A stretch of DNA of 64,000 bases from Actinomadura viridilutea (GCA_003001795.1 PVNI01000007.1:1-64000); one strand, 5' to 3'; shown: positions 19,603 to 28,217, numbered from the stretch's first letter. Translations and numbers: made by a program. Notes: generated by a model not told the origin, from the letters alone.

Positions 19603-20487
19603 ATGACCGCCGGTGAGGCCCGTCCGCCCGCCGGCGACCCGCCGACGGAGCCGCCGATGGAGCCGCCGCCGCTGCGGCCGAACGGGCGGCCGCTGGGCCG
19701 GTACGCGATCATGGCCGTGGTGAACCGGACGCCCGACTCGTTCTTCGACCGGGGCGCCACCTACGCCTTCGACGCCGCGCTGGCCGCCGTGGACCGCGCC
19801 GTCGCCGAGGGCGCCGACATCGTGGACATCGGCGGCGTCAAGGCCGGGCCGGGCGAGGAGGTCGACGCGGCCGAGGAGAAGCGGCGCGTGGTCGAGCTGG
19901 TCGCCGCCGTCCGCGACCGGCACCCCGACATCGTGATCAGCGTGGACACCTGGCGCGCCGAGGTCGGCGAGGCCGTGGCCGCCGCCGGCGCGGACCTGCT
20001 CAACGACACCTGGGGCGGCCCGGACCCGCGGCTGGCCGAGGTCGCCGCCGCGCACCGCATCGGCCTGGTCTGCGCGCACGCGGGCGGCCTGGCGCCCCGC
20101 ACCCGCCCGCACCGCGTCGGGTACGACGACGTGGTGGCCGACGTCATCCGGCACGTGACCGCCGAGGCCGAGCGGGCCGTCGCGCTCGGCGTGCCGCGCG
20201 ACGCCATCCTCATCGACCCCGCGCACGACTTCGGCAAGAACACCCGCCACTCGCTGGAGATCACCCGCCGCCTCGGCGAGCTGACGGCCACCGGCTGGCC
20301 CGTCCTGGTCGCGGTGTCCAACAAGGACTTCATCGGCGAGACCCTGGGGCAGCCGGTCGACAAGCGCGGCGTCGGCACCATGGCGGTGCTGGGGGTGTCG
20401 GCGTGGCTGGGCGCGCGCGTGTTCCGCGTCCACGACGTCGCGGGCGCCCGCCGCGCCCTGGACGCCGTCGCGTCCCTCGCCCCGTGA
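19603..20487 (+). CDS. folP2: Dihydropteroate synthase homologue FolP2
   Basis: A 294-residue TIM-barrel protein of the DHPS family, with NRTPDSFFDRG near the N-terminus, the second loop as DIGGVKAGPGEEVD and NDTWGGPDP further on. The sulfonamide/pABA loop STRPG of true DHPS is replaced by VKAGPG, as in mycobacterial FolP2. FolP2 of M. leprae was reported not to act as DHPS, so folate synthesis here is doubtful. The start ATG is the one encoding MTAGEARPP; the first about 25 residues are a Pro-rich tail. It is divergent from gmd, and in mycobacteria folP2 neighbours a glucosyl-3-phosphoglycerate synthase gene. Confidence 0.88.
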   Translation: MTAGEARPPAGDPPTEPPMEPPPLRPNGRPLGRYAIMAVVNRTPDSFFDRGATYAFDAALAAVDRAVAEGADIVDIGGVKAGPGEEVDAAEEKRRVVELVAAVRDRHPDIVISVDTWRAEVGEAVAAAGADLLNDTWGGPDPRLAEVAAAHRIGLVCAHAGGLAPRTRPHRVGYDDVVADVIRHVTAEAERAVALGVPRDAILIDPAHDFGKNTRHSLEITRRLGELTATGWPVLVAVSNKDFIGETLGQPVDKRGVGTMAVLGVSAWLGARVFRVHDVAGARRALDAVASLAP

Positions 20488-20518
20488 CCGCCCTTCGCGC
20501 CGACGGCGCGGGGCCTCG

Positions 20519-21079
20519 TCAGTGGGCGGCGGCCTCGCGCTGGCGGGCCCGGTAGGCCGCCACGTGCATCCGGTTGCCGCAGGTGCGGCTGTCGCAGTAG
20601 CGGCGGCAGCGGTTGCGGGACAGGTCCACCAGGACGCGGGAGCAGTCGGGCGCCTCGCAGGTGCGCAGACGCTCCAGTTCGCCCGCGGCCACCACGTACG
20701 CCAGCGCCATGCCGCAGTCGGCGGCCAGATGCTCGTCCATGGGCGCGCCCGGCGCGAAGAAGTGCACGTGCCAGTCGTAGCCGTCGTGGTCGGTCAGGTG
20801 CGGCGTGGTGCGCACCTCGCCGATGATCTCGTTGATCAGCCGGACGGCCGCCTGGACGTCGGGCGCGGTGAACACCGCGTGGAAGCGGGTCCGCAGGTCG
20901 CGCACCCGCTCCAGGTCGCGCTCGGTCAACTGGTGCACGTCGCTGAACCGGTTGCGGTCGACGAACGCCCGCAGCGCGCCCAGGTCTGCCAGCCGTTCCT
21001 CACCCGACGCCTCGGGCCCGGTGTTGATCAGGTCGACGACGGTGGCCAACGCGTGCTCGGCGTCATGAGTGAAGATCAC
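20519..21079 (-). CDS. CGNR zinc-finger / ABATE-type regulator
   Basis: A 186-residue protein. The N-terminal helical domain fits the ABATE fold found with CGNR proteins. The C-terminal zinc finger has the order C-x4-C-x11-C..C (CEAPDCSRVLVDLSRNRCRR then YCDSRTCGNRMHVAAYRAR), with CGNR present as CGNR. These proteins are thought to bind DNA as transcription regulators, some in stress or aromatic-compound responses. The GTG at 21079 has SD GGAG five bases upstream. It is convergent with folP2 (31 bp between stops). Confidence 0.88.
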   Translation of the reverse strand: MIFTHDAEHALATVVDLINTGPEASGEERLADLGALRAFVDRNRFSDVHQLTERDLERVRDLRTRFHAVFTAPDVQAAVRLINEIIGEVRTTPHLTDHDGYDWHVHFFAPGAPMDEHLAADCGMALAYVVAAGELERLRTCEAPDCSRVLVDLSRNRCRRYCDSRTCGNRMHVAAYRARQREAAAH

Positions 21080-22674
21080 TGTGACTCCAGTCTCGGAGAC
21101 CGGCGACGGACGTGCGAAAACGCGGCACGGGAGAGGGACCCCCCTGAGAGCGCCGCACGTTATCACCATATGACGCCTGGGGTGAACGCCGCCCTGGCCG
21201 GAGGCAGGCCCCCGCGGCCCGGCGACGAGCGGCCGTCGCCCCAGGTGACGTCCTCATGGGACGCACAAGCGCCGCGCTCTCCCCGACGCCGCAGCCCCAC
21301 GAAGAGGCACGGATCGTCGTCGTTCTCGCCGCCCTTCTCAGCGCAGGCCAGACGCGATCTTGCCGCTCGCGGAGCACGGCGGTCGGATCGGTGTCAGGGC
21401 TGCCTCCGATGCCCGTGCCACCCGAGTCACGACCGACGCCGCAGTGCCTGTCGGGTCGCCCGTTGAGATCCGGGTCAGCTGTTCACCGAGATTGGGATGG
21501 CCGGAATAGGACACGATGGACGAGGCGGCCCGCGAGCCTGGCGCTGCGCGGAGCAGCTGTCGATCAGCAGACCAGGAGCATGCGCAACGGCGCCGTGGGG
21601 CTTGTCGGGCCAGGGGGTGGCTGCGCCCTTCACCGTCGGCGCCGGGCGGCCCGGGGCAGACCGCATTCGGCGATGTGGCCGGTGGTCCTGTCGTCCCGCG
21701 CACCCCGGAGGCAGTGAGCAGGGCGAGGGTCTGCACAACGGGGCCAGGCTTGGCGGGCTGGCGATCGTGGAGCGGTCCCACGCTGTTCGCGCTGGACGGC
21801 GCGGGCGGCGCTGCTGGGCTCGGCGATGCGGCCGGTGGGATGGTCGCGCGCGGCCTCGTCGACCAGCAGGGTCAAGGGTTTGAGCAACGGCGCAGTGAGC
21901 TTGTCAGCCCTGTGTGCGTCCACGGTGCGGCCAGCGTGACCGTCGGGGCTTTTGCGGCGCGCTCGGCGAAGATCCGTTGCAGACCGCGTCATGGTCGTCG
22001 GGCAGGCGTTGCCGGGCGTGCCCGGTCTGTGCGGATGGAGTCGGCGATGTTCCGCTCGAGCTTCTGGGGCGCTGGTGCTCAATGTGCTCAGTGACCACTA
22101 TCGGCCACGGGCGGGCTGTGCCGCGCTGGCGTCCTGCGGCGCGCGGCGGTCAAGATGGGCGGGATGCGCGGCACGATCGTTTACGCCATGGAGTCGTCGG
22201 TCCGCGGGGACCTCGCCCGACCGGTCAGAGCCTGTCGGGGCCGCCGCGCCGGTCCGAGCCGAGCGGGTCGGCGGAGGTGCCAGGGCCATGACCGGAACGC
22301 CGCCGAGCACGTGGGGCCGGTCGGCTGGATGGAACCGCCCGCGCGAGATCAATGACGCATTGAGGGGCTTTCAGGTAGGCGCCGAAGGCGCGTCCGGAAC
22401 GCGTCCGTCGGCAGCTGCACGCCGACAGGAGAACGCGGGCAGGGGAGAGGCGCGACCAGCAGTCGTGGTCTTCGGCCCGTCCTTTGCGCCGCTGGTCTCC
22501 ATTACGTGCGGTACTGCATCACGTGCGGTATTACGTGCGGTACTGCCGTAGTCGGCCGGACAGTCGGTGACGCAGGTGTTCCCGTCCCGCACCCCAGGCC
22601 CGTCATGGACGAGGGCGGCGGCGTCCCGGCGTTCCTCGTCGCGGGCGCGGGGCGCGGGGACCGGGCGCGTCGGC
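21080..22674. other. Gene-poor, apparently decayed region
   Basis: About 1.6 kb without a convincing gene. Minus-strand translations between 21.3 and 22.1 kb contain two weakly similar peptide segments (DKLTAPLLKPLTLLVDEAARD at about 21.85-21.9 kb and a related DKPHGAVAHAPGLLIDS at about 21.55-21.6 kb, each followed by TGRIAE/TGHIAE). This suggests an old tandem duplication inside a decayed gene. All frames are broken by stops. A repeat cluster lies near 22.5 kb. No transposase motif was recognised. Confidence 0.4.
22504..22546 (+). repeat. Three direct repeats of ACGTGCGGTA
   Basis: Copies begin at 22504, 22521 and 22533 (ACGTGCGGTACTGC, ACGTGCGGTATT, ACGTGCGGTACTGC), spaced 17 and 12 bp. 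They lie 130 bp beyond the 3' end of the minus-strand gene at 22675. Function unknown. Confidence 0.6.
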
Positions 22675-23247
22675 TCAGAGCGAGTACATCGGGTCGGCGA
22701 CGACGGGGTAGTAGGCGCCCTCGTGCTTGACGCGCATCGTCACGACGTTGCCGTCGAGCACGTAATCGGCCTTGACCTGGCGGAACATCGAGTCGCACGC
22801 CCACGGACTGTAGAGGCGGCCCACCGTGGCGCCGTAGCGCAGGTGGACGACGTCGTAGCCGCCCGACGGCATGGCCTCCAGCGCCAGTCCGTCGGCGAGC
22901 GTGAAGGGGAAGCGGTACTCCTCCGGCGCGTCCGGCCCATGGATGACCGTGAGGAGCCGGATGCCGCTGGAGGTGGTCTGCGCGAGCATGTCGGTGTCGA
23001 CGTCCACGCCGATGAACGCCCGGAAGGTCGGCCGGATCACCTGGGCGACGGTGTCGGCGGCCGTCACGTCGATCCCGATGTGGATGCGCTGGCCGTCCTT
23101 GGTCGGCACCCACACGCCGTCGCGGGCGCGTTGGCCCCAGCCGACGTCGGGGTTCTCCAGCTCCTGAGGCTCGTTCTTGCCCCGCGCGACCAGAATCCTG
23201 GAGGCGGCGCTCATCGCCGCGGCAGCCCCGTCACGTGCATGCCTCAT
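22675..23247 (-). CDS. Hypothetical protein with PVVADP-type C-terminus
   Basis: A 190-residue protein with no confident family. The central part (residues about 45-150) is beta-rich, alternating hydrophobic and charged residues. The last 25 residues read VVTMRVKHEGAYYPVVADP, a terminal pattern often seen in secreted or surface proteins of actinomycetes, though no signal peptide is visible here. Start at ATG 23247 has a GAGGGGG SD; an internal ATG at 23214 is possible. It stands alone, divergent from the thioesterase gene. If the N-terminus has lost an export signal, it could be a truncated surface protein; I cannot confirm this. Confidence 0.6.
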   Translation of the reverse strand: MRHARDGAAAAMSAASRILVARGKNEPQELENPDVGWGQRARDGVWVPTKDGQRIHIGIDVTAADTVAQVIRPTFRAFIGVDVDTDMLAQTTSSGIRLLTVIHGPDAPEEYRFPFTLADGLALEAMPSGGYDVVHLRYGATVGRLYSPWACDSMFRQVKADYVLDGNVVTMRVKHEGAYYPVVADPMYSL

Positions 23248-23449
23248 GGCGGGCCCCCTCGCATCATCGATCCATCCGCCACATCACACCGATGTGGGGC
23301 TACCACTGTGACGTCAGGCACGGGCCACCAGGTCGATACCGGTGCTATGTGTGATTCGCCCCTGCGACGTTGGACTTTACACCACGCTTATATGTGACGA
23401 TCCAGCCAGTAACAGGAATGACCAGACCATGTCACGAGGGAGACCGGTC

Positions 23450-23965
23450 ATGAGCGCTCCGCCGCCTCCCGGCACCGTCCGCGTCGCCGACCTGCCGCCC
23501 GAACGGCGGCGTGAGTTGCACGCCATGCTGCGCGACTCCACCCCGCTGCACCGGCTGCTGGGATTGGAGCTGGTCGAGATCGGCGAGCGGCACGCCGTGC
23601 TGTCCATGCCGGTGCGCCCGGAGGCTTTCAACAGCACCGGCAACCTGCACGGCGGCGCCATCGCCACGCTCATCGACGTGGCCGCCGGGACCGCCGCGGC
23701 GCGCGGCAGCGGCTTCCGGCCGGAGGAGCAGGGCCTGGTCACCGCCGACCTGCACGTCCGTTACCTGGGGCGGCCGCGCGGCGACACGGTGTTCGCCCGC
23801 GCGGAGGTGCTCAAGGCCGGCCGTCGGTTGGTGATCGTCGAATGCCGGGTCGCCGACGCCGAGGACCGCGTGATCGCCTCCGCCGACTTCTCCATGATGA
23901 TCGTTCCGCGGCGCGAGCCGCTGCGTCTCGTCGACGGCGCCGATGCCGCAGGCCCCGACCTGTGA
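23450..23965 (+). CDS. PaaI-type hotdog-fold acyl-CoA thioesterase
   Basis: A 171-residue hotdog-fold thioesterase that would hydrolyse an acyl- or aryl-CoA. The hallmark N-x-HGG appears as NSTGNLHGGAIATLIDVA, with the central helix following. The strand GLVTADLHVRYLGRPRGDTV and the C-terminal ASADFSMMIVPR complete the fold. An N-terminal extension of about 35 residues precedes the usual start. The ATG at 23450 is chosen because GAGGGAGA lies eight bases upstream; an in-frame ATG at 23429 has no SD. No CoA-pathway neighbours, so the substrate is open. It is followed by a tRNA cluster 85 bp on. Confidence 0.88.
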   Translation: MSAPPPPGTVRVADLPPERRRELHAMLRDSTPLHRLLGLELVEIGERHAVLSMPVRPEAFNSTGNLHGGAIATLIDVAAGTAAARGSGFRPEEQGLVTADLHVRYLGRPRGDTVFARAEVLKAGRRLVIVECRVADAEDRVIASADFSMMIVPRREPLRLVDGADAAGPDL

Positions 23966-24049
23966 CCGCCGCGGTCTCCCTGCCGGAAAAACAATTGCGG
24001 GGCGCCGTCGACCTGCGCATCCTAGAACACGCCGAAAGGGAAAGGCCGG

Positions 24050-24121
24050 AGGGGCGAGCCACCGGTTAGGCGACTGGTCTCCAAAACCAGTGAAAAGCAG
24101 GTTCGACTCCTGCCGCCCCTG
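24050..24121 (+). tRNA. tRNA-Trp (CCA), unusual D-arm
   Basis: 72 nt. Acceptor stem AGGGGCG / CGCCCCT, anticodon stem CTGGT / ACCAG with anticodon CCA at 24081-24083, T-arm GCAGG-TTCGACT-CCTGC. The D-stem is only GCC/GGC and the single linker base before it is A, not the near-universal U8. First of three closely spaced tRNA genes. Confidence 0.85.
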
Positions 24122-24149
24122 CGAGACGAGTAGCGGCTCCCGCCGTCAT

Positions 24150-24220
24150 GGGCTCGTGGTGTAAAGGGAACACATCTGTTTTGCACACAGAGGATCGGGG
24201 TTCGATTCCCTGCGGGTCCA
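24150..24220 (+). tRNA. tRNA-Ala (TGC), divergent body
   Basis: 71 nt. The acceptor stem GGGCTCG / CGGGTCC includes a G3.U70 pair, the alanine identity element, and the discriminator base is A. Anticodon TGC at 24182-24184 in loop TTTGCAC. D-stem GTGT/ACAC with loop AAAGGGA, T-arm CGGGG-TTCGATT-CCCTG. The body is unlike the usual actinobacterial tRNA-Ala. Confidence 0.86.
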
Positions 24221-24222
24221 CG

Positions 24223-24236
24223 GGGCTGATCAGCCC
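24223..24236. other. 14-bp perfect palindrome between tRNA genes
   Basis: GGGCTGATCAGCCC, two bases after the tRNA-Ala discriminator base. Possible processing or termination hairpin; it partly overlaps a second GC-rich hairpin just downstream. Confidence 0.45.
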
Positions 24237-24287
24237 GCACGGCGGGCCTCGCCGGTCCCGCCGCGAGGTCCGCGGCCTTCTCCGCAC

Positions 24288-24359
24288 GCCGTAGAAGCCT
24301 TGTGGGTGAGGCGTCAGGTTTCCACCCTGGAGAACCGGGTTCGACTCCCGGCTACGGCT
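24288..24359 (+). tRNA. tRNA-Gly (TCC), unusual position 8
   Basis: 72 nt. Acceptor stem GCCGTAG / CTACGGC, anticodon loop TTTCCAC with anticodon TCC at 24321-24323, T-arm CCGGG-TTCGACT-CCCGG, discriminator T. The base at position 8 is A instead of U. Its 3' end abuts the stop codon of the convergent NTF2-like gene. Confidence 0.85.
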
Positions 24360-24360
24360 C

Positions 24361-24774
24361 TCATCGCGCCGGTCGCGCGCGCCCGTCGGCCAGCGCTTCG
24401 CGTTCAATCGCGTCGAACTGGGCGGCCATCGCGTCGGCCAGGGCGCGCATGCCCGTCATCGGCCGGACCATGACGCACAATTCCTCGATCAGCCCGGCGT
24501 CGTTCGTGCGCAGGAAATCGCAGCCGTGGACCTCGCGGGCGCCGATCCGGGCCGTGAACATCAGCGCGTGGTCGCGTCCGCTCGGGTCGGCCATTTCCCG
24601 CACGTACCGCAGGTCGTCGAGGACCCGCGCGACGCCGCGCAGGATCGCGCCGACCATGGCCCGGCCGGTGTACGGGGTGAAGGCCACCGGACTGAGGAAG
24701 ACGACGTCCTCGGCGAGCAGCCTGGGCAGGGCGTCGACGTCGCCCCGTTCGACCGCCGCGCGGAACGGGTGCAT
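24361..24774 (-). CDS. NTF2-like / SnoaL-like fold protein
   Basis: A 137-residue protein with the order expected for the cone-shaped NTF2-like fold: N-terminal helix (FRAAVERGDVDALPRLLAED), a strand with VVFLSPVAFTPYTGRAMVGAIL, then RDHALMFTARIGAREVHGCDFLRTNDAGLIEELCVMVRP-like sheet residues and a C-terminal helix. Members range from isomerases and polyketide cyclases to scaffold proteins; the pocket residues do not tell which. It starts at an ATG with a short untranslated stretch upstream and stands alone between a tRNA cluster and a LysR gene. Confidence 0.82.
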   Translation of the reverse strand: MHPFRAAVERGDVDALPRLLAEDVVFLSPVAFTPYTGRAMVGAILRGVARVLDDLRYVREMADPSGRDHALMFTARIGAREVHGCDFLRTNDAGLIEELCVMVRPMTGMRALADAMAAQFDAIEREALADGRARPAR

Positions 24775-24869
24775 CCGCCACCTCCATAGTCAGATTGTTG
24801 AATAGGTGTGGACGTTAGTGCGGCGCGGCGGCGTTTGTCCAGGCGTGCGCGGAGGGCGTCCCGGCCCGG

Positions 24870-25787
24870 CTACCAGGCGCGCGCGGCCTCGAGCAGGCGG
24901 TCGCGGACGAGGGCGACGTGCGGGTTGTCCGCGGGGCCGGACCGCTGGACCAGGAAGCCGGTGTTGATGGGCGGATCCGCGGGCTCCAGCAGCGGGACCA
25001 CGGCGCCGGAGGCGAGCTCGTCCTGGCACAGGTAGCGCGGCAGCACGCTGATGCCGGCGTCCGCGGCGACCGCGGCCAGGACCCCGCGCAGATCGGGGAC
25101 GACCACCGCCGCCGGTCCCGCCAAGCGCGTGCCGAACACGTGCCGCCAGTACCGCCGCGCGATCGGCAGGTCCTCGGCGTAGGTGACGAGCGGGACGCCG
25201 CGCAGGGCCGACGGTCCTTCCCGGGCGACGCGCTCCGGGCCGATGCGTTCCGCCCAGCCCGGCGAGGCGACCAGCACGAACTCCTCGTCCATGAGGGGTT
25301 CGGCCACCAGCGTCCGGCCCCGGGGCCGACGGGTGGCGATGACCAGGTCGTACACGCCCTTGCCGAGGCCGGCGAGCAGGTCGTCGGTCAGGCCGGTGGT
25401 GACGCGCAGCCGCAGGCCGTCGTCCACCAGCGGCGCCAGGGACGGCAGCGCCCGCAGGCACAGCAGCTCGGCGGGGCCCGCCAGGTGCACCGGAGCCGGC
25501 GGCGCCTCGTGCTCGCCGCCGCCCGCCACGGCCGCCAGGGCGTCCAGCGGGGCGGCGACCTGGGCGGCCAGCTCGTCGGCCACCGGGGTCGGCGCCGCGC
25601 CGCGGGGGAGCCGTTCGAACAGGCGGCGCCCCAGCCGCTGTTCGAGGGCCCGCACCTGCGCGGTCACGGTCGGCTGCGCCAGACCGAGCAGCGCGGCCGC
25701 GGCCGTGAACGAGCCCGAACGGTGCACGGTGAGGAAGGTGCGCAGCTGGTTGAGGTCCAACGGGGCATCGGTTTTTCGATGGCTCAC
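24870..25787 (-). CDS. LysR family regulator
   Basis: A 305-residue LysR protein. HTH at residues 12-70 (LDLNQLRTFLTVHRSGSF, AAALLGLAQPTVTAQVRALE). The effector domain starts near 95 (VHLAGPAELLCLRALPSLAP; KGVYDLVIATRRPRG). It is divergent from a DJ-1/PfpI gene with a gap of about 75 bp, the normal LysR layout, so it probably regulates that gene. The family HTH begins at the LDLNQLRTF segment, so the actual start could be up to ten codons later than the ATG chosen. Confidence 0.9.
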   Translation of the reverse strand: MSHRKTDAPLDLNQLRTFLTVHRSGSFTAAAALLGLAQPTVTAQVRALEQRLGRRLFERLPRGAAPTPVADELAAQVAAPLDALAAVAGGGEHEAPPAPVHLAGPAELLCLRALPSLAPLVDDGLRLRVTTGLTDDLLAGLGKGVYDLVIATRRPRGRTLVAEPLMDEEFVLVASPGWAERIGPERVAREGPSALRGVPLVTYAEDLPIARRYWRHVFGTRLAGPAAVVVPDLRGVLAAVAADAGISVLPRYLCQDELASGAVVPLLEPADPPINTGFLVQRSGPADNPHVALVRDRLLEAARAW

Positions 25788-25862
25788 CTAGTTCATCCTA
25801 TTTGTCTGTCTTGCACCGGGATCCCTAGGTTCGATGCCGTCCGGCAGATGGGAAGGACGACG

Positions 25863-26567
25863 ATGGCGAAGATCCTTTTCGTGATGACCGGTGCGGACCA
25901 CTGGACGCTCGCCGACGGCGAACGCCACCCGACCGGCTTCTGGGCCGAGGAGGCGGTCACCCCTTACCGGGCGGTCGCCGAGGCCGGCCATGAGGTCGTG
26001 GTGGCCACGCCGGGCGGGGTGGAGCCGCCCGTGGACCGCGCCAGCCTGACACCAGACGCGGCGAGCGGGCCCGAGGCGGCCCGGGAGCTCGCCGCCGGCC
26101 TGGAGGCGTTCGACGCGCTGCGCCGGCCGGTGGCGCTGGAGGACGTCGACCCGGCCGACTACGACGCGGTGTTCGTCCCCGGCGGGCACGGCCCGATGGA
26201 GGACCTGGCGCGCGATCCGTCGTGCGGACGGGTGCTGACGGCCACTTTGGACGCGGGCAAGCCCCTCGGCGCGGTGTGCCACGGGCCTGCCGCGCTGCTG
26301 GCCGCCCGCCGCCCCGACGGCGCCTCGCCGTTCGCCGGGTACCGGCTCACGGCGTTCACCAACGCGGAGGAGACGCAGGCCGGGTACGCGGACAAGGCCG
26401 CGTGGCTGCTGCAGGACCGCCTGACGGAGATCGGCGCCGAGTTCGTGGAGGGCCCGGCCTGGCAGTCCCACGTGGTCGTCGACCGCAACCTGCTGACCGG
26501 GCAGAACCCGCAGTCGTCCGAAGCGGTGGCCGCCGAGTTCGTCAAGGCCGTCGCCGGCTCGGCATGA
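25863..26567 (+). CDS. DJ-1/PfpI superfamily protein (type 1 glutamine amidotransferase-like)
   Basis: A 234-residue protein of the Hsp31-like branch. The nucleophile elbow is AVCHGPAALL with its catalytic Cys. The acidic residue that tunes it lies in GFWAEEAVTPY. FVPGGHGPMEDLARD and the C-terminal TGQNPQSS segment are further family marks. Members act as chaperones or deglycase/glyoxalase-type enzymes on methylglyoxal adducts; which applies here is unknown. ATG with SD GGAAGGA. Its transcription is likely set by the divergent LysR. A 13-bp-stem hairpin closes the unit. Confidence 0.9.
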   Translation: MAKILFVMTGADHWTLADGERHPTGFWAEEAVTPYRAVAEAGHEVVVATPGGVEPPVDRASLTPDAASGPEAARELAAGLEAFDALRRPVALEDVDPADYDAVFVPGGHGPMEDLARDPSCGRVLTATLDAGKPLGAVCHGPAALLAARRPDGASPFAGYRLTAFTNAEETQAGYADKAAWLLQDRLTEIGAEFVEGPAWQSHVVVDRNLLTGQNPQSSEAVAAEFVKAVAGSA

Positions 26568-26570
26568 GAA

Positions 26571-26600
26571 GGCGGCCGTGGACGGGCGTCCACGGCCGCC
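26571..26600 (+). terminator. Hairpin downstream of the DJ-1/PfpI gene
   Basis: GGCGGCCGTGGAC (26571-26583) / GTCCACGGCCGCC (26588-26600) with a 4-nt loop, starting three bases after the stop codon. No U-run, as is usual for actinobacterial terminators. Confidence 0.7.
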
Positions 26601-26656
26601 CCGCGGGATATTCGGTTGAGACCGCCCGTTCCGCGCTGCTGCAATGGCAGGGCGTT

Positions 26657-26741
26657 GGAGGGTTGGCCGAACGGTAAGGCACCGGTCTCGAAAACCGTGG
26701 TCGAGGTCACACTCGTAGGGGTTCGAATCCCTTACCCTCCG
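26657..26741 (+). tRNA. tRNA-Ser (CGA)
   Basis: 85 nt class II tRNA with a long variable arm. Acceptor GGAGGGT / ACCCTCC, U8 present, D-arm GCC...GGC, anticodon CGA at 26689-26691 in loop CTCGAAA, T-arm AGGGG-TTCGAAT-CCCTT, discriminator G. Canonical, unlike the cluster at 24.0-24.4 kb. Confidence 0.92.
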
Positions 26742-26879
26742 CCCGAAGACCGGGCGGCCCGCGACGACGCCGCCCAGTTGCTCCGCACGGACGCCGGAAA
26801 CGCCCCCCGGCTCACACGGCGAGGCCACGGCGGCCGGTGAGCCGCCGTGGCGTACGGATGCGACCTGCCGGGGACGGGG

Positions 26880-28217
26880 TCAGCAGGTGGCCGGCGCGGC
26901 CAGGGGCGTCGGGGCGGTCAGCGCGGTCAGGACCTCGCTGAGGCGGTCCAGGGAGTCGGCGATCCAAGGGAGCGTCAGCGGGTCCGGGGTGGCCAGCGCC
27001 GCCAGACGCTGCTCCTCGGTCTCCCCGTACAGCAGGCTGGAGGACACCCGCATGCGCAGGGCCTCGTCGGCGTCGCCGAAGGCGGCGCCCGGCAGGACGC
27101 CCACGCCGTACCGCTCCAGCAGCAGCTCCGCCAGCTGGGTGCCGGTGCGCACGCCGTGGTCGGTGCGCAGGCGGTCGCGCAGCGGCTCCAGGTCGGGATA
27201 GACGTAGAAGGCGCCCTCGGGGGAGGGGACGCGCGCCCCGGCGGCCTCGAAGCGCTCGGCGACGGCGGCGGCGACGATGGCGTGCAGGCGGCGGCTGCGG
27301 TTCACGCGCTCGACCAGCTCGGGCGGCTCGGAGAAGGCGAACGCCGCCGCGTGCTGCATCGGCGCCGGCGCGCTGGACCAGATCTCGCTGCCCACGCCCA
27401 GCAGGTCCGAGCGCAGCGCCTCCCCGATCGGGCCCTCCGGCAGCCGGGCCACGCCGATCCGCCAGCCGCCGGCCGCAAGGTGCTTGCTCAACGCCGTCGT
27501 CACCACGGTGCGTTCGGGGGCGTACCGGGCCGGGCTCGGCACGTCCCGGGACGGATCGTGCACCAGGTCGCGGTAGATCTCGTCGGAAATGATCACCAGG
27601 TCGAGCTCGCGGGCCACCTCGCACAGCCGCCGCACCGACTGCTCGGACGCCAGCGTTCCGGTCGGGTTGTCCGGCAGCGTCACCACCACGCCGGCGACCG
27701 AGCGGCCCTGCGAGCGGGCGCGCACCACGGCGTCGGCGAGCAGCGCGGGGCTGGGCAGCCCGCCCTCGCCCGGGGGCGTGGCGACCTGGAGCGCCCCCTC
27801 GGCGGCCAGGGCCGCCTGGGCGGCGTAGCTGACCCAGCTGGGCGCCGGTATGACGATCTCACCCCCCAGCGACATCACCAGGCCGAAGAGCAATGCCTTG
27901 CTGCCCGGGCCTCCCACCACCATCGCCGGCTCGGTGGGCAGTCCGCGGCGGCTCCAGTACCCGGCCGCGGCGGCGCGCAGCGCCGCCGAGCCCGCGACGG
28001 GGCCGTAGGCTCCGCGGTCGGAGCCGGCCGCCAGCTCGCGCGCCAGCGCCGGGTGGATGGGCAGTCCGGCCTCGCCGAAGCCGAGCGGCAGCACCCGGAC
28101 GCCCTCGCGGCGCTTGCGGGCTATCGCCTCGTTGATGGCGAGCGTCGGCGACAACGGCACCCGGCGGGGTCTGGACCCGGTGGACGTCGCCTCGGTGGAC
28201 TCATTCTCGACAGGCAT
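26880..28217 (-). CDS. Class I/II PLP-dependent aminotransferase
   Basis: A 445-residue fold-type I aminotransferase of the aspartate-aminotransferase group. Features: the substrate segment LPLGFGEAGLP, VVTLPDNPTG, DEIYRDL, the PLP-lysine in TTALSKHLAAGGWRIG, and RMRVSSSLLYG, whose Arg is the usual carboxylate ligand. Substrate not inferable; alanine- or valine-pyruvate-type transaminases are plausible. The start ATG 28217 has GGAG about seven bases upstream. It is divergent from a LysR gene (143 bp), a probable regulator. An inverted repeat GCATGA/TCATGC (28230-28235, 28254-28259) lies in that gap. Confidence 0.9.
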   Translation of the reverse strand: MPVENESTEATSTGSRPRRVPLSPTLAINEAIARKRREGVRVLPLGFGEAGLPIHPALARELAAGSDRGAYGPVAGSAALRAAAAGYWSRRGLPTEPAMVVGGPGSKALLFGLVMSLGGEIVIPAPSWVSYAAQAALAAEGALQVATPPGEGGLPSPALLADAVVRARSQGRSVAGVVVTLPDNPTGTLASEQSVRRLCEVARELDLVIISDEIYRDLVHDPSRDVPSPARYAPERTVVTTALSKHLAAGGWRIGVARLPEGPIGEALRSDLLGVGSEIWSSAPAPMQHAAAFAFSEPPELVERVNRSRRLHAIVAAAVAERFEAAGARVPSPEGAFYVYPDLEPLRDRLRTDHGVRTGTQLAELLLERYGVGVLPGAAFGDADEALRMRVSSSLLYGETEEQRLAALATPDPLTLPWIADSLDRLSEVLTALTAPTPLAAPATC

